A stretch of 64,000 nt of DNA, taken from contig JABWDB010000030.1 in NCBI GenBank assembly GCA_019614645.1, forward strand, positions 2,418,001-2,482,000, written 5' to 3'. This DNA is from Stratiolaelaps scimitus. Its lineage: Eukaryota; Arthropoda; Arachnida; Mesostigmata; Laelapidae. Of the stretch, positions 57,099-64,000 are shown piece after piece. A program made the position numbers and the translations under genes. Numbering within the stretch: position 1 is the stretch's first letter; each line of letters starts with the position of its first letter. A model generated the notes under the pieces. That model was not told the origin of the DNA. It worked only from the letters and a program-made list of their open reading frames with translations, and made no database searches.

Positions 57099-59950
57099 AT
57101 GATCGGGGACGTAGGTCTTTTCGTGTTCAGCCTGTTCGACACTGGAGCACTTCTGTTTCTGACTGTCTACGTGGTGAGTGCTATTTCAATTATATGTCCG
57201 TATACGAATAATAAAACTGTACTCGAATAAGGGTTTTCCGCAAAGTGTCATGTAAAATTTGACAGGTTTCTCTCTTATATATATATATATATATAAGTTA
57301 AAAATGTGAACTTTGTATAACCGATGTAACGGTGGCAGAAATTCGGTTAAAGAAATATCTTATTCCAGATAACTGTGAAACTTCCGTAAATAATTTTTTC
57401 AGCCTATGGGGCCCATATCTGGGTGTTAGAGGTAGAAATAGTCAAAGTAATAACGTGTTTCTCGTCCGGCACCTACAGCCTGTTCGATTTCGTTCGGTAG
57501 AACTGTGTGTGAGAGACTCTTTTTGTTTTAGCCCAAATCCACTCCAGCCTTGCAATAAGACAATTAAGCCCGCAGTTGATAACTCACTCAAGTATGAAAT
57601 AAAATCCGGTAGAATCACCCATAACTGAGAAGACTGGACTTTCATTATGTTGTATCTTTCTAACTCTGGATCGATGTACGAAACATTAATAATATGTTTA
57701 GTACATCGATCCAGAGTTAGAACGTTCAATGCTAAGTATATGATAAGTAAAAGTGTACTTGAAATGTTATTGTGTTGGCATGCTTGCGTAGTCAATTCGA
57801 TTAACATAACAATAAATTACATTGATGACTGGATGGAGCTTTGTGAAACACGAAGATAGGAAAATATACTTTTCTTAATCGAAAAATGTGCTCCTAATTA
57901 TCAAGTTGAAAGACTTTCGGCGCTTGTTCCCTTCTATGCCACGAATTACCAACGATGAAGAAAGCACTGAATCATTAACTTAAGTTTCAGCATTTTTACT
58001 GTTTACTTTTTGGTTTATCGTTAGGGAGAGATGGATCGTTGTCAAAACAACTTGAGAATAGTTGTACTACCTTGTTAACTTTTATTATTGGGTATAACGA
58101 TTTGTGAGGTAGAATACTTCCGTTCTAATGTGAGCAGGTGAACTTTGTTTGATTCCAAGCGATCTGGCCGATCGGCGCCAATATCGTGATAATGTCAGTC
58201 GTACTATCATCTGTTGTAACGTTATATGATGAGATGTGATAGGTGGGATTGTTAGACAGAAATAAAAAACACATGTCGAATACGGGGATGGCAGGTGTTG
58301 ACAGTAATAAATTCACTCAGTAGCATATATCTTAGTTGCTCGTACGCATTGTTGCAACTTTTCAGGTGATTACCCTTTCGGATTTAGAATGCGATTACCT
58401 TAACGCGCAGGAATGCTGCACAAAACTGAACAAGGTACTGCCCTAGAACATTGATTATTGGCGACTGCTTCTGGAGAGGTTAAGGGTCCACTGGACAAGA
58501 GCACTTGTGACACGTTTGCTAATCTTCAGCTAATCTCAGTTTTCAAATGTATTGTATTGTGGTGGCTAGGAAATTCCGGATTCGAGCAGAATCTAAAGGT
58601 TATACTAAAAGACCTGTTCTGCAATTAGAAACGCTGACGACATCGACACATATTCAACATGGGACACACTTATGACCTATTGTGGTTGGAGATACTCTTA
58701 TTTTACTCACTTAATTATTGGCCAAAATCAGAGTGCTAACTGATGATTTCTTTTTTGCCGTTGTTTTCTCTCACAGTGGGTATCGGTAGAATTGGCGGCT
58801 CAAGCAGCTCTGACCATTCTCCTTCTCATTATCAATGGCCATTGGGTTCTCTTTCTTGCAAATGTACCAGTTACCGGATGGCTGCTATACAGGTACTTAA
58901 AATAATTATAATAATAATGCTGTTGAATTATTATGTTACAGTTTATATCTCCGTAAGCTGGAATGCTGCTGGTAGCGGAGCCTACCAATAACAGCTATGT
59001 TCATCCACTTTAAGTATAATTGAGTATAGTGCTTTGAAAAACATTTCTTTCTAATCAGCACTGCATTAACTTATTCACAATAATTTATATAAATATCAAT
59101 GCCTTGTGATAAGCACATGTCGTTTCTGTCGAGCGAACGTAAGCAATTGAATATGACCACATTCTTGACTTTTGTGAGACTTGGAACGAGGTTAGCGTCG
59201 TCATCGACAGAGAATACATTATTACATTATTTATTCCACTCTAGTTTACTTTAATTGATTGTCAAAAGTGACTAAAGCTAGTAGCTTTACTACAGTATTC
59301 GTATGGGTATATTTTATGTCATGTTTTTCCTTCTGTGATCTACCCTTGTTGTCTACTGTAGGGTTCTAAAGGTGCCCGGTGGTAATGTAGGTGTCTACGA
59401 TCCAACGGAGATTCATAATCGCGGCGGTCTTAAACTTCATATGCGGGACTCGATGATCCGCCTTGCCTTCTACCTAATCATGTTCTTCATCTATCTCTAC
59501 TGGTGAGTTCATCTATTGATCTATCTATCTGATATATTATTACAGGGTTCCTTCATTTGATGACGTCGTCAGTATCGCAATGTTCTATTTTATTTTGTGC
59601 TACACGCGTCTTAGTATTTAATCGATTGTACTCCGTTAAAGCTCGGAAAGCAGAAGTAAGCAACATCGTTCGAACGCGAGTGCTGACTTGTCATTGTTTT
59701 TTGCTTTTCTTACCGTTACCAATCAAAACATGTGCTATATTTTTTGCGTAGTGCTATATTATACATAGCAGGATTTTTCATTTTCATACGAAAACACATT
59801 GTCAGAACTGAAGTTTAGCTAGCTTACGAGATTATTATTGTTAATTTATTATATTAATGACTACATCTGCATTAATATTATTTCAGCATGATCATTGGGC
59901 TTCTGACAAGGACGAGTCCACGAACCGTTGGGGCGGCTGGCGAATTTTAA
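57099..59950 (+). CDS. CNIH4: cornichon homolog 4, 5 exons, 154 aa
   Basis: Exons: 57099..57173, 58366..58434, 58777..58892, 59362..59502, 59887..59950 (465 nt, phases 0,0,2,2; stop TAA). The product has the cornichon plan: first helix [18 protein letters not shown], the cargo-binding loop [14 protein letters not shown], second helix after WVSVEL with [13 protein letters not shown], then [18 protein letters not shown] and a final helix [15 protein letters not shown]. The DLECDY and [12 protein letters not shown] words place it with cornichon 4 rather than cornichon 1-3. Cornichon 4 is a COPII-associated cargo receptor that carries selected membrane proteins, such as GPCRs, out of the ER. The C-terminal tail is about a dozen residues longer than in vertebrates ([14 protein letters not shown]). 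Intron 1 contains a long hairpin. Confidence 0.95.
57658..57722. ncRNA. 65-nt near-perfect hairpin in CNIH4 intron 1 (candidate small-RNA precursor or inverted-repeat scar)
   Basis: 22 bp outer arms (57658..57679 and 57701..57722) are exact inverse complements. One G/A mismatch (57680/57700) follows, then a further six pairs (57681..57686 with 57694..57699) and a 7-base loop TAATAAT. Folded length is like a pre-miRNA, but the near-complete pairing is more like an inverted-repeat or siRNA-type hairpin. No homology to a known miRNA is claimed. Confidence 0.4.
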
Positions 59951-62177
59951 ATAGCGTTCCAGCATTCGATTCAACAGGCGAGGAATACAGATATCTGAGA
60001 TAGGATCGTTGTTCGTTTCGAGAGGGTAGATTCTTTCGGCGGCTGATCTGCGCTCTTGCCGTGATGGCCCTCAACGGCAAGAGTTTGACTCTGCAATATA
60101 TACGGGCTTACGCTGATGGAGGACTTGAAGCTTGCCATATTAGCTATTCAGAGATGAACGACATTGATGACCGGCTAGTTAGAAACTGCCCCGAAGTTCG
60201 TTCTGTATAAACTTGCTCTATAGTACACGAATGGCTCAGCTGAATCACTTAATGGTAGTGGATGCTAAGAGAAGATGATGACGAAAATTATCCACGCAAA
60301 CAGTCGAGAGACGTTGTGTCTCATCATTTATTGCTTCGCAATCAGTCAGAAAGGTAGCAGGAACACTCGACGATGGTTGAAAACTCGTTAGTGGTTTCAT
60401 TGACGTGGTCAATTAAAATGGTAGCTTGGTCAAGGCGTTTGGAATGGCTGAATTTGAAAAATGGATGTCTAGGTAGGGGATATGTAATATTGGCGATCAC
60501 GAATGCAGACGATTCACGAGATCACAAACGCTAGATGTCAGTGAGCAAATATTGATGATGTTCGTACATTAAAGCAATCTCGTGAGGTGCAAAAATTGAA
60601 TAGCTAATGTTTAGTACATTATCTCTGTGAATGAATGGGAATCAATGGACGAATCAGCAGAGAGAGAGAGAGAGAGAAAGACGGGTATGACAAGTGATAC
60701 ACAGAGCTACTTACAGATATCTCAGATAGTTATTACTACACCGAGAGTGACGAGAAGCAAGAAGGAAAACGAACACTTTAGGTCACAGATCAGCACACGC
60801 TTTGTGACATGGTAAGTCGTTCGGTCGGCATCGTCGTACACGTCTCGCGGTAGCAATACTATTTAGAATATATATCGCACATGAAGGCAGTTTCATGGAG
60901 CGACACAAGCGTGGACCAAGACCAGGCAACGCTTAACTACGTATGGTGAAATATCAGAGGTCAGGTGTCAGACGATGGAATACAAGACAAACTAGGCAGT
61001 GCTGCAAGGTCACCTCTATAAATTTGACAAATTTATGTTGGTTCGTACACGTTGTTTTAGGTTGGTGAACTGTAAATAGCTTGTTATTAACCACAACAAT
61101 AATACATGATATAAGCATGGGGTTACTGACGAAGATCTGTTACCTCGGTGAACTGAATTAATTTATTAAACGAGAACCTCTCAGACATTCCATGTACAGC
61201 TTTTATTGTTTCGCTGGCGTATTATCGTTCCACATAAGAAAAAAAGATGACGACGTGCTCTTTTGATTTTATTCCAAGTTTTGCGATCTTATATTTTACA
61301 TGAATACTTAAGGATGAAAGGTGATTTAGAGTTTACTTAAATAAAGTACACGTGCACAGTATAGCTGATGACCAGTTATAACCAAATCGCTTCTCCTACT
61401 GTAAAACAACAATAAATATGTCGAGTGTTTACTTGCACGGTGTGAATCGGTGAGTTGGTCTCGCATTTTGTCTTGATGAGTTTTTTATACTACTATTATT
61501 ATTATTGTTATATCATCAAAATCATGAACGAGCCCGTAGTGCTGTGACGTCGATTCACAGGCGTAGATGAGCCGAGGAAACACTGGAACGATGCAATTCA
61601 TAGCACTACAATTTTGTTGAGTTATTAAACGTTTCTAAGTGACCTACTAACGCACACAAACCCAGGCATATGCGTGGGCGGACGCCGAACTTCTCCGTGA
61701 ACTCCATCTGTATTTTGTATATGCAGTCGGCCGAATGAACCCGGTGCCAACAACATGTAAATAAATAAACAGATAAGTTTTAAACGTATTTGCCATAACT
61801 AGTTTTTTTTCTTTTAGAATTCCCTGTTTTATAGATAGGCCCAAATAGATCAAGTGCTTACCCGACACGTACATTTTTTTGCTTCAATCCAACCTTCCTA
61901 TTCACTTATAATGAATAGTAACAAATATTCCTATTTTACTCAGGAGTTGCTGTGCATAGCGGGTCACGACGAGTGCCTCGATCAAGCCTTATACTTCTAC
62001 AATTGCTATGAATACAAATATGATTGAAAATTATCTAGCCACAACTGAATATATAAATTGACGAATGCCACCATACTTGCTATTCAACGTGTCTGCTGTC
62101 TTTATTAAATTGTGAAGATCAACAAAACAATGAGGACGGGACCACATTCAGCCGAAGTGGCTGTAGCAAAACAGTCC
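59951..62177. other. intergenic stretch between CNIH4 and BUD23
   Basis: No further gene was supported. The first 250 bp is likely CNIH4 3' UTR and contains a 48-codon frame (60064..60210) without recognisable features. It also has an (AG)n tract at about 60659-60677 and an (ATT)n tract at about 61493-61506. The two genes end facing each other. Confidence 0.5.
62101..62106 (-). terminator. polyadenylation signal AATAAA of BUD23
   Basis: TTTATT on the plus strand, 72 nt after the stop codon on the gene strand. Confidence 0.65.
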
Positions 62178-63383
62178 TCAGAAGCCATGGCCAGCTCGGT
62201 GTCTTCCTGTATATTTCGTATCTGGACGAGCTTGTTTTCCCTGTTTACGTCGTCGTTCTTTCTTTTCCTTGATCCATTCAAGTCTTGACTTCATGCTCTT
62301 AGCACCGCGTTTCGCATTCTGCAACATTGTCAAAAGCGAAATTACTCAGCTAAACTTTCATACTGCATAGGACAGTTCTACTTTTTTGTGAAGTCAACTT
62401 TTCCTTCACTGCTCTTCTTTCTCCAGAAGAAGAACGACAGATGAATAGCACAACTTTCACTTACGTGGGCAAAGGCAATCCCGCCAATCTCAGACAGAAA
62501 GGCTCATAATATTCGAGCTTTAGTCTTTTCAGATACTCCTTATGAGACACAGTGGCGTTGAACTTCGCTTAGCGTCTGTCGTAACATGGGATTACAATTG
62601 GAAGACATAATGTCGCGTAAATGCGATTCTCCGCTATGCGAGACCTCAACTAGCCCCGTTCAACGACAATTTCTACAAGATTTGTATGGAATATAGAACA
62701 TCAATAAGCGTGTGCGTTTAAACGACGTACACGCATAGTTTACGATTATTTCGTCCTTGTTATAGATACGACCAGCATTATGGACTCCAACTTAAGGAAT
62801 AGCAAACCTAAGTGGGATTTATCTTAACGAGATCCCTCCAAAGACTCATACAAAATACGTGACCACCGATTATATGCTACTGTAATGTTGCAGTATATAC
62901 TTTCCAAAACAAGTTGAATTGTATGATTTCTCAACACTTCGAACAGGTGTATAACCTTACTAGTCCTTGGACATGTCTGATCCCTACTGCGCTACAGGTA
63001 TATCTTTTCGCGGGGTATTCGTGCTGGGAGGTGTCAGTTCTAGCAAACGACTTTGTACATACATTTCCGGATAGTATCCAACTTGATTTGAAAAGAAGTA
63101 TCCGTTTAGTTTGAAAAGCGCGAGTTATTAAGTGAAAATTGTATATTAATAAAAGCGCACGAGGTAGCCACCAAAGCCGTAGTAGCAAATAAATTACTGA
63201 TGAGATATCTTCAGTTCACATATCGAATACCTTACCCTACCTTTTCATGTTTTCCGAATTGCACCTGGTGAGCAGACTGCTCAGTGCCCAGTGCAGATGG
63301 AAGTGTTTGCGGACCGCCAGTGAATAAAACTAGGAACATCTTCTTCGCTTTTGAGCTGTTCGGATAGTCAACTACCAGACCAC
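62178..63383 (-). CDS. BUD23: BUD23 18S rRNA (guanine-N7) methyltransferase, last two exons
   Basis: Minus-strand exons 63241..63383 and 62178..62318 (stop TGA), joined in phase 0; the upstream part lies beyond the right edge and enters in phase 1. The first exon reads GGLVVDYPNSSKAKKMFLVL, the end of the class I methyltransferase fold. The last is the basic tail with EWIKEKKERRRKQGKQARPD and TKYTGRHR, the WBSCR22/BUD23-specific C-terminal domain. With its partner TRMT112, BUD23 methylates one G in 18S rRNA and is needed for small-subunit export. The catalytic SAM-binding part is outside the window, so activity cannot be judged here. Confidence 0.92.
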
Positions 63384-63447
63384 CTGAGAACGAACAAAGA
63401 AACGTGTTGTTACAGTCTATCAGTAACACTCTAAATATACTATAATA

Positions 63448-63486
<39 letters not shown>

Positions 63487-64000
63487 GCTATATGCCCCAA
63501 ACGTGTAGATCCCAATGTCGCCTGGAACAGAGTTCACTATGTATCTATAAACAATTGTTGCTATTAGTTATTATTAGTTACTATTATTATTCGTTAATGA
63601 GAACATTGCGAATAAATTAATAACTGAGGGAAAAACTACGATTATCCGAGGCCTCAAACTCTAACTACAAATAGAGCACAAAGGGAGGACTATAAATAAG
63701 ACATGATGTGAGATAATGATATCCAACCACAGAAATGGACGCGGTAAACTCTGTGTCACAGTACAGACCCCCCCCCCGAACGTAGAATAGTGATCCCTAA
63801 ATATTCGTTTCTGTTCTAGTGGTGTTCAAATTCCAGTTGAATAAGTATATGTTTGCTAAAAAAACAAAAAGGCCGACTTAGGTATTTGTTTGTGTAAGTT
63901 ACTTCTCTACGTGATATAGGCCAAACTGGAAACTGAAGACCATTATTTATTATAGTTATTACTATTCAATATCGGAGTAAGCTTTAGTGTTTGTACAACA
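63384..64000 (-). other. BUD23 intron (partial)
   Basis: No exon seen up to the window edge. Contains an (AAT)n microsatellite at about 63446-63483 and a poly-C run at 63769-63777. Confidence 0.6.
63446..63483. repeat. (AAT)n microsatellite
   Basis: About a dozen AAT units, the longest trinucleotide tract in the window. Confidence 0.9.

Noticed and set aside
60064..60210. 48-codon plus-strand frame after CNIH4
   Set aside because: Tempting as a small protein, but it lies in the probable CNIH4 3' UTR and has no recognisable features.
1..64000. bacterial features (operons, ribosome-binding sites, CRISPR arrays)
   Set aside because: Genes are interrupted by GT-AG introns and repeats are retroelements; no spacer-repeat array or operon layout was seen.

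Overview
This is a eukaryotic nuclear window. Its genes are split into exons by GT-AG introns, polyadenylation signals are present, and retrotransposons and SINEs are abundant. The protein families (SLC16-like transporter, secreted neutral lipase, GMC oxidoreductase, cornichon 4) and the element families (BEL/Pao, R1-like, mariner, CR1-like) point to an arthropod. A mite or other arachnid is my best guess, but nothing here proves it. The given coordinates are mine, read from splice sites and checked by reading-frame phase.

Seven host genes were found. (1) 1-2053, minus: eIF4E2/4EHP, running off the left edge. (2) 6389-14521, plus: SLC16/monocarboxylate-type MFS transporter, 9 exons, 482 aa. 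(3) 16376-26691, plus: secreted pancreatic-type lipase, 5 exons, 398 aa, with a complete Ser-Asp-His triad. (4) 34003-39298, plus: GMC oxidoreductase of the glucose-dehydrogenase type, 8 exons, 610 aa. (5) 54166-56330, minus: mitochondrial ATP synthase subunit f, 2 exons, 107 aa. (6) 57099-59950, plus: cornichon homolog 4, 5 exons, 154 aa. (7) 62178-63383, minus: the 3' end of BUD23, an 18S rRNA guanine-N7 methyltransferase, running off the right edge. They do not form a pathway. The only tight arrangement is the head-to-head pair ATP synthase f / CNIH4, about 770 bp apart.

Mobile DNA fills the rest. A decayed R1-like non-LTR element (about 21.0-24.9 kb) and a tRNA-derived SINE with a target duplication (25.25-25.82 kb) sit in the last lipase intron. 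An internally deleted mariner sits in GMC intron 2. A 7.7 kb BEL/Pao element with 2%-diverged LTRs and a TAGTA target duplication sits 8 bp after the GMC stop codon. It is followed by a probable solo LTR, a decayed gypsy-type gag/protease element bracketed by inverted LTR copies, a CR1-like LINE 3' end, and a second R1-like element on the minus strand.

The most unusual structures are four: a near-perfect 1 kb palindrome inside the BEL element (469 bp arms, 63 bp spacer) that triplicates its leader and the 5' part of gag; the gypsy-type element with palindromic, inverted terminal repeats; a SINE family that appears to share its 3' tail with the CR1-like LINE; and a 65-nt near-perfect hairpin in CNIH4 intron 1.
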